Below are positions 38,760-47,035 of a stretch of DNA of 64,000 bases, in pieces (the first letter of the stretch is position 1; every line of letters starts with the position of its first letter). Location of the stretch: NCBI GenBank assembly GCA_963849635.1, contig CAWKIA010000013.1, positions 69,668-133,667 on the forward strand, in the 5' to 3' direction. A program made the translations under genes and the position numbers. This stretch comes from CAVRUD01 sp963849635 (GTDB lineage: Bacteria > Chloroflexota > Chloroflexia > Thermomicrobiales > UBA6265). The notes under the pieces were generated by a model that saw nothing but the letters and a program-made list of their open reading frames with translations, was not told the DNA's origin and did no database searches.

Positions 38760-40187
38760 TTAGTCGGCCGCAGCCACAGCGTCGATTGCCACGTCGAATA
38801 GATCAGACCGAGTGGACAAGACCGCGGTCATGACATTCGCCGGCGTGGTAGCCCGCCCCATTCCTTCGTAGGCAAGACCGGCGGCGGCGACCGCCGTCGG
38901 GTTGAGGGCGTTGCGGCCGTCAAGGACAAGGCGACCGCGCATGGCGTTCGCCATGCGATCCAGGTTGAGCGTCCGGTAAACGTCCCACTCCGTCATCAGC
39001 ACCACGGCGTCTGCGCCGGTCGCCGCTGCGTACGCGTCCGGAACGCACTCCAGGTTGGGCATTGCGGCCGCGGCGGTCCGCGTCGCGGCCGGGTCCGTGG
39101 CCCGCACCGTCGCTCCGGCCGCCTCAAGGCGACCGATAACATCGATCGCCGGTGCCTCGCGCACGTCGTCGGTCTCCGGCTTGAAGGCCAGACCGAGTAC
39201 CGCGATCCGCTTGCCCTCAAGTCCGCCGAGCCGGGCGGCGAGCTTGGCGACCACGCGGGCGCCCATCGACGCGTTGACATCGAGCACCGCGTCCAGCATC
39301 GTCACGGGCAGCCCGGCATCCCGCGCCATCGCCGCCAGTGCTCGCACATCCTTCGGGAAGCACGACCCGCCGAATCCGACGCCCGGCGCGAGGTGGCGGG
39401 GCCCGATCCGGCCGTCCAGCCCCATCCCCCGAGCGACCTCGATCACGTCGGCGTTCAACCCCTCGCAGATCGTGGCGACCTCATTGATGAACGAGATCTT
39501 GGTGGCCAGAAAGGCGTTCGAGGCGTACTTGATCATCTCCGCCGAACGCGGGGAGGTCACGACGATCGGCGCCCCGAGTGGGCGGTACAGGGCCGCGACC
39601 CGCGCGACGGCGTCGGGATCGGCACCACCAAGGACGACGCGGTCCGGGTGGAGAACGTCGTGGATGGCCGAACCCTCCCGGAGGAACTCCGGGTTGGAGA
39701 CAACCGCGAACGAAACCCCAAGTGCGGCGTGCTCGGCCAAGATCTCGGTGACGCGCTCGACGGAGCCGATCGGCATGGTGCTCTTGTTGACCACGATCGT
39801 ATGCCCGCGGCTGTGCTGGGCCACCCCACGAGCCGCCGACATGATGTAGCTCGTCTCGGCGCGTCCGCCAGCATCGGCGGGCGTGCCGACGCAAACGAAC
39901 ACGAACTCGGCCTCCGGCACCGCGTCGGCGTACTCGGTCGTGAACCGGAGGCGGCCGCTTTCCAGTCCGCGGCGCAACAGGTCATCAAGACCGGGCTCGA
40001 AGATCGGAGTTACCCCGCGGCGCAGCGCTCCGATACGCTCCGCATCGAGGTCGAGACCGACGACGTTATGGCCGAGCTCGGCGAACGCCGCCGCGTACGT
40101 CAACCCGACGTAGCCGGCGCCGCCAATGACCGCGATGTTCACCACGCCAAGGGGCTTATCCCCGAAGCATCCCGAATCCGAAGGCAT
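38760..40187 (-). CDS. UDP-glucose/GDP-mannose 6-dehydrogenase
   Basis: The ATG at 40187 (MPSDSGCFGDKPLGVVNIAV) has GGAGGAAA at the right spacing; the frame extends further up to 40241. It has the NAD-binding motif VIGGAGYVGLTYAAAFAELG, VFVCVGTPAD, NPEFLREGSAIHD, IKYASNAFLATKISFINEVA, GVGFGGSCFPKDVRALAAMA (catalytic Cys) and VLGLAFKPETDDVREAPAID. 475 residues, normal length. It oxidises a nucleotide sugar to the uronic acid, consistent with the UDP-glucuronate decarboxylase at 48726. It is the first gene of the minus-strand exopolysaccharide operon. Confidence 0.92.
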   Translation of the reverse strand: MPSDSGCFGDKPLGVVNIAVIGGAGYVGLTYAAAFAELGHNVVGLDLDAERIGALRRGVTPIFEPGLDDLLRRGLESGRLRFTTEYADAVPEAEFVFVCVGTPADAGGRAETSYIMSAARGVAQHSRGHTIVVNKSTMPIGSVERVTEILAEHAALGVSFAVVSNPEFLREGSAIHDVLHPDRVVLGGADPDAVARVAALYRPLGAPIVVTSPRSAEMIKYASNAFLATKISFINEVATICEGLNADVIEVARGMGLDGRIGPRHLAPGVGFGGSCFPKDVRALAAMARDAGLPVTMLDAVLDVNASMGARVVAKLAARLGGLEGKRIAVLGLAFKPETDDVREAPAIDVIGRLEAAGATVRATDPAATRTAAAAMPNLECVPDAYAAATGADAVVLMTEWDVYRTLNLDRMANAMRGRLVLDGRNALNPTAVAAAGLAYEGMGRATTPANVMTAVLSTRSDLFDVAIDAVAAAD

Positions 40188-40684
40188 GACTGTTTCCTCC
40201 GCAACGCGAAGAAACCTGCTAAGGCAGGACGGTTTCACCACTCGCTCCCTGCCGGCCAGGTGACCACATACGGCCGGCAGCTCATCGCGTCCGATTGATA
40301 TTCGGTTGTCATCCAGCGTGGATGCGGAGACCGATATGGCAAACGTTAACCGCTTATCAAGCCGGCGTCAATATGTACGTACGGGTAGTACCAGGACTTA
40401 TAGGCTAGAAAATCGAACAAATCTCGTAGCCCGTCAATACTAGCGAACGTGGCGGTTCTGCCTTACCAATGGCCCATGACTCGGGCCGGACGCGGTCCAC
40501 GGCGTAGGCCACCCAGACATCCGTTCCGCGGCGGCAATGTACTTGGGTCTAGCCGACGTGCGAGGCTTGGTTGATATTGCGAACGACGGCAGACGCATGG
40601 CGTAGCGTATATTTGAGAAAATTGTGAGGTCAGCCGATATGGATCCGCACGCCGGTACGGAGTCACGTGTGCTCAGGTTTACTG
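40188..40684. other. Divergent intergenic region between polysaccharide operon and methyltransferase
   Basis: AT-richer than its surroundings, with several candidate promoter sequences on both strands. A frame at 40639 (MDPHAGTESRVLRF) is probably the true N-terminus of the methyltransferase in another frame. No other gene is seen. Confidence 0.4.
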
Positions 40685-41299
40685 ATGAGTAAAGACGGCA
40701 AGACGGATGCGTTCTCACTCTCCGGTGTCCGGATCGGAGGATACGTCGATCGCATCGCGACCGCTGGTCAGCTTTGCGAAGGCAAGCGGACGCTTGCCCT
40801 CTATATAGCTGGCGTCGACTCGACGTTCGAGGACCTTGCCGTCTTGCGGACACGCCATAACCTTGATTTGACCTCGCTGGACGCGAGCGTAGTGACGACT
40901 GAGGGGACCCCGGATGGGCCGTTCGAGGTGGTCTTCCTGGGTAACGTCATCGAGCATCTCAGCAACCCGGGTCTGGTCCTTGACGAATTGATGCGTTGTA
41001 TGACCGACGATGGGCAACTGATCGTCACCTGCCCGAACGCCTTCGGCGGGCCCAACTTCGCCCGGTTCTTGCTGGGTCGTTACCGCGAGGGACCGGATCA
41101 TGTCCAGTCCTATACCAAGTACACGCTCGCAAATCTCCTGGTGCGCCACGGTTTTCAATTGGACCAGGCATGGACCGGGATCGATCAACCGCCCAGGACG
41201 ACCGCACGGCGCTTCGGAGTGATCCTCGGTGGGCACGTCCTGCGCCGCTTTCCTAACCTCGGCGGCACGTTGATCCTGACGGCACGGCCCAAGCCATAG
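40685..41299 (+). CDS. Class I SAM-dependent methyltransferase (N-terminus probably frameshifted)
   Basis: The frame from ATG 40685 gives 204 residues. FEVVFLGNVIEHLSNPGLVL (motif post-I to II) and DDGQLIVTCPNAFGGPN are typical of methyltransferases found beside glycosyltransferases, and DHVQSYTKYTLANLLVRHGF follows. The usual glycine-rich motif I is weak (LALYIAGVDSTFEDLAVL), which suggests a lost or frameshifted segment around 40790-40830. A likely start at 40639 lies in another frame. It may methylate a sugar of the polymer, or act with the adjacent lasso cluster; the position allows either. Confidence 0.6.
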   Translation: MSKDGKTDAFSLSGVRIGGYVDRIATAGQLCEGKRTLALYIAGVDSTFEDLAVLRTRHNLDLTSLDASVVTTEGTPDGPFEVVFLGNVIEHLSNPGLVLDELMRCMTDDGQLIVTCPNAFGGPNFARFLLGRYREGPDHVQSYTKYTLANLLVRHGFQLDQAWTGIDQPPRTTARRFGVILGGHVLRRFPNLGGTLILTARPKP

Positions 41300-41573
41300 T
41301 CTCCCCGGTCTGATTGCACGCTTATCGAGCCATTCCCAGCGAGGGATAGCAGACATCAGACATCTACCAACAGAGGGTAGCTTGGCATGATAATTGGTAA
41401 GCTTCTCGACAGTTCGTACCGTGTGGAGCCGCCAAGTTCGTAGGTGGTGATCGCGGCTTACCGGCGACAGACGGGCGGCACGTCGAGATTTGATCGCCCT
41501 ACGCGCTCGTCGCCCTCTCGTCTATGTCCGGGAGCCGGGACTTCGTAGAGTATTTATGGAGAGCGCACCTCGT

Positions 41574-41837
41574 ATGAACTACCGCGTGCCCGACCACGTC
41601 CACTTCCGTAATCTCCACGGCGAGGTCGTCCTGTTGGACACCAAGACCGATGCCTACCTCGGCTTGAACCAAACCGCGGCGGTTGCGTGGGAGGTGCTGG
41701 CCGGAGGAGGATCGCAGGAGGCCGCCGCGGACTCCCTCGTTGCCCGGTTCGACGTTGCCCCTGAGGTCGCCCAGGCGGATGTCGCGGCCCTCGTGGGGGA
41801 TCTGCTTGCGCGGGGGCTGATCGAGGCAGTCGCTTGA
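41574..41837 (+). CDS. Lasso-peptide RiPP recognition element (PqqD-like, B1)
   Basis: The ATG at 41574 has GGAGAG ten bases upstream; ATGs at 41556 and 41490 are alternatives. The 87-residue product reads VHFRNLHGEVVLLDTKTDAY, LGLNQTAAVAWEVLAGG and FDVAPEVAQADVAALVGDLL, a winged-helix PqqD domain. In lasso-peptide systems this protein binds the precursor leader and delivers it to the protease. It is followed directly by a nucleotidyltransferase whose TTG start overlaps its TGA (TTGA), giving a coupled operon. Confidence 0.85.
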   Translation: MNYRVPDHVHFRNLHGEVVLLDTKTDAYLGLNQTAAVAWEVLAGGGSQEAAADSLVARFDVAPEVAQADVAALVGDLLARGLIEAVA

Positions 41838-42853
41838 GCGACCTCTGGGAGCGGGTCAACCGGGTGATCGACCACGCGGTTGACGTTGCCCCCGCCGACC
41901 TGGAGGCCCATGGGATTCACCTTCTGGCAGCGCGGCGACTGCGGACACTCGGCCGTCCGGTTCCCTCGGAGCTATCATCTGCCGAGCGGGCGGTTGTCCT
42001 CCGAGAGTTGGCCGTGCCATCGTTGCTGGCACGAGTACGGGATGCGGTAGACGGCCCGATCGTTCTCCTCAAGGGGCCGGAGGTCGCCGCCCGATACCCG
42101 GATCCCGCGTTGCGCGCATACGGAGACCTGGATTTCCTCGTTCTTGATCCCGCCGCGGCGCAACGCGCGCTACTGGCGGCCGGCTTTGTGGTCGTCGACG
42201 ACTTCGAGTTCTCCCATCAGCAGCTACCGATCCGCTGGCCCGGTCTACCGCTGCTCCTCGAGGTGCACAACACGCCATCCTGGCTCCGATGGATGACGCC
42301 GCCCGCCAACGACGAGCTCTTCCGCATCGCGGTGCCGAGCGCGACCGGCGTGGCCGGCGTGCTGACGCTCCCTCGGCTGGAGCACGGACTCCTGGTGGCG
42401 GCCCATTCCTGGCGCCACGCTCCGCTCCGCCGGCTGGTCGATGTGATCGATGTGGCCGCGATGACCGATGGGCTCGACCCGGCAGAACTGACGGCCGTTG
42501 CCCGGCGATGGGGACTGGGCCCGGTCTGGTCGACCACCGCCGGCGCCATCGACACGATCCTGGCCGAGTCGCCAAGTCGGTCCTGGTCAGTGCGGATCTG
42601 GGCGCGCCACCTTCGGGACGTGCGGGACCGCACGGTTGCCGAGAAGCACGTCGTGGTCTGGATGGGGGCGTTCTGGGCGCCAACGCCACGGTCGAAGGTA
42701 CGCGCACTGGCATCAGTCGTCGCCGACGACATCCGCCCCCTGGGCGGCGAACCATGGGCATTGAAGACGGCCAGGACCGCGCGGGCAATACGTGATGCGT
42801 TCCGGCCCTGGTCGCGCCGTGACCGCAGCGGGTCGCCCCGGGATCGCAGTTGA
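41834..42853 (+). CDS. Nucleotidyltransferase-fold protein of the lasso cluster
   Basis: The TTG at 41834 overlaps the B1 stop. The protein has 339 residues: an N-terminal helical part (RVNRVIDHAVDVAPADLEAH) and a core with IVLLKGPEVAARYPDPALRA and YGDLDFLVLDPAAAQRALLA, the GxxxxxD-x-D pattern of the NTP_transf_5 family, then LPIRWPGLPLLLEVHNTPSW. Members of this family occur in several lasso and other RiPP clusters, where they are thought to modify the precursor or transfer a nucleotide or sugar; that is from family knowledge, not from this sequence. Confidence 0.75.
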   Translation: MSDLWERVNRVIDHAVDVAPADLEAHGIHLLAARRLRTLGRPVPSELSSAERAVVLRELAVPSLLARVRDAVDGPIVLLKGPEVAARYPDPALRAYGDLDFLVLDPAAAQRALLAAGFVVVDDFEFSHQQLPIRWPGLPLLLEVHNTPSWLRWMTPPANDELFRIAVPSATGVAGVLTLPRLEHGLLVAAHSWRHAPLRRLVDVIDVAAMTDGLDPAELTAVARRWGLGPVWSTTAGAIDTILAESPSRSWSVRIWARHLRDVRDRTVAEKHVVVWMGAFWAPTPRSKVRALASVVADDIRPLGGEPWALKTARTARAIRDAFRPWSRRDRSGSPRDRS

Positions 42854-42867
42854 AGGAGCAGGCAGGG

Positions 42868-43293
42868 ATGTCTCGACCACCGTCGATCCAGGTCCGCGAA
42901 CCGGTACCGACCAGTCGCACCGCGCCGGCATGGCAGCGTTCCCGCCTTTCGCGCGGGTTGGGGCTCATCGAGGCTCAACTCTGGTCGACCCTGGTGCGGC
43001 TGCTGCTTGCGACCTTGGCACTGGAGCGCACGCTCCGGGTGCTCGATGCCCTGCCCCGCCACTCCACATCTCGGGCTGAGGTGGCGCCGCCGCCGGAGGC
43101 CGCGTTTCGGCTCGCCGGCGCCTGCCTCGGGCGGTCGTTGGCCCGCAGCCAGTACCTGCGGACGCGGGGCCACCCCAGCATCCTGGTGATCGGCGGACTA
43201 GGCACGATCAACGAGTTCCGGGCGCACGCCTGGCTCGACGGCGATGACCCGGGTCAACCAGACTTCGTTGAGCTCCGAAGGATCCAACGGTGA
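42868..43293 (+). CDS. Lasso-peptide leader protease (B2, transglutaminase-like)
   Basis: The ATG at 42868 has AAGGAG nine bases upstream; a TTG at 42850 is the longer alternative. The 141-residue product has the B2 signature GACLGRSLARSQYLRTRG with catalytic Cys86, then ILVIGGLGTINEFRAHAWLD with His120 and Asp124 or Asp126. It removes the leader peptide so that the cyclase can act on the new N-terminus. The stop overlaps the GTG of the cyclase (GTGA). The length is typical for stand-alone B2 proteins. Confidence 0.85.
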   Translation: MSRPPSIQVREPVPTSRTAPAWQRSRLSRGLGLIEAQLWSTLVRLLLATLALERTLRVLDALPRHSTSRAEVAPPPEAAFRLAGACLGRSLARSQYLRTRGHPSILVIGGLGTINEFRAHAWLDGDDPGQPDFVELRRIQR

Positions 43294-44932
43294 CCCGGGC
43301 GGCAGGTCTGCTCGGCTACCTTGCGCCCGACCTTCCCCCGGAGCGGTCGGTGGGGGCGGCCAGGAGGTCGCCTTGGCGCGGTGACATCACGGCCACCGAG
43401 GCGGGGCCGATCGGCGTGATCCATGCGCTTGGCGGAGCGACGGTCGCCCGTCGTGCCCACGTCGCGGTCGCGCTCCATGGACGCCTCGATAACCTTGCGG
43501 CGTTACGAGGTGATTTGGGGTTGGCCCCCGACGCCGACCCGGGCGCTGTCGTGGCCGAGGCCTATCTTCGGCACGGGGACGAGTTCGGCGGGCGCCTGGT
43601 CGGCGACTTCGCCTTGCTCGTGCTCGACGAGCGGCGCGGGACAGTTCTGGCCGTGCGCGACTGGGTTGGCACCCGTCCGCTGTTCTGGGGCAAGCACGGA
43701 GAGGTCGTCGCCTGGGGCAGCGAGGTGAAGCAGGTCCTTGCCTTGCTGGATCTGCCCTACCGACCCGATGAGCGGACCCTGGCCGCCTACGAGCAAATGG
43801 CCACCCCGGAGTTGACGGCGACGTTTGCTGAGGGGGTCTTGGCGGTACCTCCGGGTGGTCAGGTGCTGGCGGGGGGCCGGAGAAACAGTCCGGGCATGGC
43901 GTCGGGTGATCCGGTTCGCGCCGATCGACGCCTCACTCGCCGAGGCGGCCGCCGCCGTTCGCACCGGGTTGGAGGTGGCCGTTAGCCGCAGGGCCGCCGG
44001 TGCCGTGCGACTCGGCGCCCTGATCAGTGGTGGGATGGACTCGACCGCGGTCGCCGCCACCGCCGCCGCCCTGGCCACCCGCGGCAAGGGCCCATCGCTG
44101 GCCGCGAGCTTCACAACCGCCTACCCCGACGTACCAGCCATCGACGAAACGCGGTACGCACGAGCGGTCGCCGAGCAATGGGACATTCCCTGGACGCCGG
44201 TGGTGATCCGACCGGCCGACCTTCTCGCCTGGCCCGATCGCGGGTTCGCGGCCCACGACGGCCCGACCTTCCCCGGACTCGGCATGTATGAAACGTTGCT
44301 GGCCTCGGCCGAAGCTGCCGCGGTAGATATCCTGCTGACCGGGAGCGTCGGCGACAAGTGGGTCCGCCAGGACGGTCGTGAATTCGAGCAGGGGATCTTC
44401 CGCGGTGACTGGCGCGCTGTCCGCTCATGGGGAACGGCGGCAGCCAGAGAGTCGCCTCTGCGCGCGGGCAAGCGTGCCCTTCGGGCGGTCGCCAAACGGG
44501 TTCTGCGAGGGCAGCGGGCCGAGACGTACTACGAGGGCAACGCCGACGACTGGTGGGTGCGGACATCCCTGGAGACCCTTGAACGGGAGGGATTGCGTCA
44601 TGGGATTCTGGTCGAGCACCCGTTCTGCGACTTCGAATTCGCATCCCTGCTGGCAGGCCTGCCACCGCACGTGCGGTCCATGCCGCGGACACCGCTCAAA
44701 CTCGTCACCCGAGAGGCGATGCGAGGCCTGCTCCCGGAGGTGGTTCGGACCCGCGCGGACAACCCTGTCAGCACCCCGTACTTCGTGGCAGCGCTCGGAG
44801 GGACGGCGCGCGATGGCAGACCGCTCGACGATGGCAACGTGCTAACGGAGGCGGCCGCCCACTACGTCGCGGCCTGGCGAGTCATCACGGAGAGGCGCAA
44901 TGCCGTCGACCAACGAATGGACGCAACCTTGA
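43290..44932 (+). CDS. Lasso cyclase, asparagine-synthetase-like (C), frameshifted
   Basis: The GTG at 43290 overlaps B2. The N-terminal glutaminase-like half (ARRSPWRGDITATEAGPIGV, HVAVALHGRLDNLAALRG) lacks the catalytic Cys of true synthetases. After a frame change near 43880 the C-terminal half reads VRLGALISGGMDSTAVAATA, the SGGxDS ATP-binding loop, then DETRYARAVAEQWDIPWTPV, and LPPHVRSMPRTPLKLVTREA. The enzyme activates the Asp or Glu side chain of the core and closes the ring. The open frame runs on to 45330 across the precursor gene, so the true stop must be earlier; stops in the other two frames at 44932 and 44957 suggest where it lies. The end is uncertain. Confidence 0.7.
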
Positions 44933-44953
44933 AACGCGTAGGTGTACGTACAA

Positions 44954-44983
44954 TTGACAAGTCGAAAAGCGGCCTGTTAGAGT
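44954..44983 (+). promoter_or_regulatory. Promoter of the lasso precursor gene
   Basis: A perfect TTGACA (44954-44959) is followed after 18 bases by TAGAGT (44978-44983). It lies 145 bases before the precursor start. It would let the precursor be made in excess over the enzymes, as in other lasso clusters. Confidence 0.6.
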
Positions 44984-45127
44984 ATGCTCCAGTCCTAGCC
45001 CAAAGGTCCTGCGATCCATCCCGTATCCGGGACTTTCTGGGCATGACCCAAAAGGGGCGTCGAGAGGTTTCCACGCCCTGCTTTTACCCCCAATCAAGCT
45101 CCCACGTGGGGCAAGGAGTGTTCTGGA

Positions 45128-45287
45128 ATGAAGGAAGAGCGCAAGGAAGAGTACACCTCCCCGACGCTCGTGGAGATCGGCAAGATCACCGAGATCACCC
45201 TCGGCGGATCTGGTGTCTGCCCCCGACTGCGGGAACGACGGCTTCAACAACGGCAAGCGGCCTGAGAACAGCAACTCCTGCCCGTAG
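45128..45287 (+). CDS. Lasso-peptide precursor (A), core frame interrupted by one base
   Basis: The ATG at 45128 has AAGGAG at 45113-45118 (9-base spacing). The leader MKEERKEEYTSPTLVEIG ends KITEITL and carries the class-defining pattern Tyr9-xx-Pro12-x-Leu14-xxx-Gly18 and Thr24 at position -2. The core would begin at Gly26. As written, the frame gives GGSGVCPRLR and stops at 45265. If one C is removed from the run of five at 45220-45224, the core is GGSGVCPDCGNDGFNNGKRP followed by ENSNSCP, stopping at 45287. Gly1 to Asp8 would form an eight-residue ring; three Cys (core positions 6, 9 and 26) could form disulfides. The corrected frame is inferred. Confidence 0.7.
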
Positions 45288-45340
45288 GCGTTGCCCATCG
45301 GGTAGAAAGCAGGCAGGGTTGATTGGGTAGCGGGACGCGC

Positions 45341-46171
45341 GTGAGGAAGATCTACCGCCTGTTCGGTCTGGGGGTCTCTTCCGAAGTTTCACTGCCACTC
45401 CCTACCAGCGAAGGTGACGCGGAGGTTCAGGTGCTTCTGGGGAAGGTCGCGACGGGTGGCGATCTTCTCTGGCGCACCGAGCCTCCCGTTGCCTTTTCCT
45501 GTTTTCGCCGCGGGGAGATCATTGTCCTCGAATGGCCCGGAGCTCGGTTCGGTGTCGGCTCCGACCGCGTGGTCATCGACGTCCAGGATTCCACGTTCGC
45601 CGTCGATCTCTTCCTCAACCCGGTCTGGTCGGTGGTGCTGACGGCGCGCGGATGCGAGCCCTTGCACGCCTGCGTTGTCGCAAAGAACGGATCGGCCGTC
45701 TCTATCCATGGGATCTCAGGATCGGGGAAGACCACCTCCGGCCTGGCGCTGCTTGACCGCGGCTGGCGACTGGTGACTGACGACATGCTGGTCCTGGACG
45801 ATCAGCGTCGCGCCGTTCCGGGCCCCCCGTTCATCCGGCTGCTGCCCGATCGAGCCGCAGGTCGGCCCGGCGAGGTCGATCCGGCCGGCAAGCTGCGCTA
45901 TCACCCTCCGCTCGCTGATGAGCCCGTGCCCCTTGCGGCCATGGTCGTCCTCTCCGACGATCACCAGTCCTTCGGCCGGCTCTCGGGTGCCTCCGCCGTG
46001 AATGCTATCCTGGCCCAGGTCTATAACCCGGTATTGACCCACCCGAACCAGACCCGTCGCCGGTTCGAACTCGCGCTCGACCTCGTCGAGCGCGTCCCGG
46101 TCTTTGGAGCGCCACCGCGGTCGCTGACAGCGGAACAATTGGAGCGCATCTTCGAGGACGGGACGCCCTGA
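45341..46171 (+). CDS. HPr-kinase-like tailoring kinase of the lasso cluster
   Basis: The GTG at 45341 gives a 276-residue product beginning MRKIYRLFGLGVSSEVSL. The P-loop HGISGSGKTTSGLALLDRGW (residues 123-142) and the following LVTDDMLVLDD (Asp-Asp of the catalytic region) are typical of HprK-fold kinases encoded in lasso clusters, where they phosphorylate the precursor C-terminal serine. The C-terminal half (KLRYHPPLADEPVPLAAMVV) fits that subgroup. The corrected precursor ends Ser-Asn-Ser-Cys-Pro, so a serine is near but not at the C-terminus. It converges with the ABC permease gene. Confidence 0.75.
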   Translation: MRKIYRLFGLGVSSEVSLPLPTSEGDAEVQVLLGKVATGGDLLWRTEPPVAFSCFRRGEIIVLEWPGARFGVGSDRVVIDVQDSTFAVDLFLNPVWSVVLTARGCEPLHACVVAKNGSAVSIHGISGSGKTTSGLALLDRGWRLVTDDMLVLDDQRRAVPGPPFIRLLPDRAAGRPGEVDPAGKLRYHPPLADEPVPLAAMVVLSDDHQSFGRLSGASAVNAILAQVYNPVLTHPNQTRRRFELALDLVERVPVFGAPPRSLTAEQLERIFEDGTP

Positions 46172-46225
46172 GTCCCACGGCTCACGTGCCCTCTCACCCG
46201 TACGTTGGATTGGATCGGACCGCCG

Positions 46226-47035
46226 TCAGTATTGATTCAGCGACCCGGCCCGACGGGCATGCCGCAAGGCGGCCTCGAAGATCCATAGGGCGATGGGCAC
46301 GCTTACGACGGTGACAGCGACGAGCGGCGCAAGCAAGAGGGGCCGCGACACGCCATCGAGGAGCGCCGACCGCAGGACCTGCACGCCCCAGTTGAATGGC
46401 AGGGCCCAGGCCATCCATCGCAGCGGGGTCGGGAGGACGGCGATCGGGAAATAGACTGCCCCTAGGAACGTCAACGCGTAGACGGCAAAGCCTGCGATCG
46501 GCCCCGTCTGCTTAAAGACCACCGTCGCCCCGGCAAGGGCCACGCCAACTGCTGCAAAGAAGACAAACATTGACACGAACGCGCAGATCGCGGTGGGGAG
46601 CGACCAGGCGCCGATCTGGAAACGAACCCCGAAAATCACCACCGCAATCCCAACAAGCAGGAGCGAGTTCAACAGGGCCTGGACAAAGCTATAGAGCGCG
46701 GTGCCGATAATCAGGAGTGACGGCGATGCCGGCGTTGCCAACAATGCCTCCAGCGACCCGGTCATTTGCTCAGTGCGCAGTGTGGCCGAGAAGGTGGACA
46801 TGCTGGTTGAAACGAGATTCACCATGACCGTCCCAATGAGGACAAACGGGAAATACCCTTGTTCCATGCCCTCGTAGGAGCCTAGTTCCGTGCTATCAAC
46901 AAGGCGACCGACAAAGAAGTAGGTACCAAGAAAAACGATGGCGGCGAAGAACGACGAGACAAATGCCAGGCGATAGGATCGTCTGATGCCCCAGTCGCGC
47001 CGAATGAAGGCGGCAAGGATGGTCAGGCCTGTCAT
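46226..47035 (-). CDS. ABC-2 type transporter permease
   Basis: An intact 269-residue frame from ATG 47035 whose start overlaps the ATPase stop. Six hydrophobic segments (SYRLAFVSSFFAAIVFLGTY, FPFVLIGTVMVNLVSTSMST, AVGVALAGATVVFKQTGPIA) are laid out as in ABC-2 permeases. The conserved Gly-Thr-Leu-Glu-type element reads RTEQMTGSLEALLATPAS. With the ATPase at 47032 it forms an exporter. Its place next to the lasso genes makes it the best candidate for the lasso exporter, although it is on the opposite strand; typical lasso clusters use a one-piece D protein. Confidence 0.8.
   Translation of the reverse strand: MTGLTILAAFIRRDWGIRRSYRLAFVSSFFAAIVFLGTYFFVGRLVDSTELGSYEGMEQGYFPFVLIGTVMVNLVSTSMSTFSATLRTEQMTGSLEALLATPASPSLLIIGTALYSFVQALLNSLLLVGIAVVIFGVRFQIGAWSLPTAICAFVSMFVFFAAVGVALAGATVVFKQTGPIAGFAVYALTFLGAVYFPIAVLPTPLRWMAWALPFNWGVQVLRSALLDGVSRPLLLAPLVAVTVVSVPIALWIFEAALRHARRAGSLNQY

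Noticed and set aside
43825..45330. Cyclase frame running on through the precursor gene
   Set aside because: The extra 130 codons overlap the precursor out of frame and lack homology to asparagine synthetases. A missed frameshift before the true stop is more likely.
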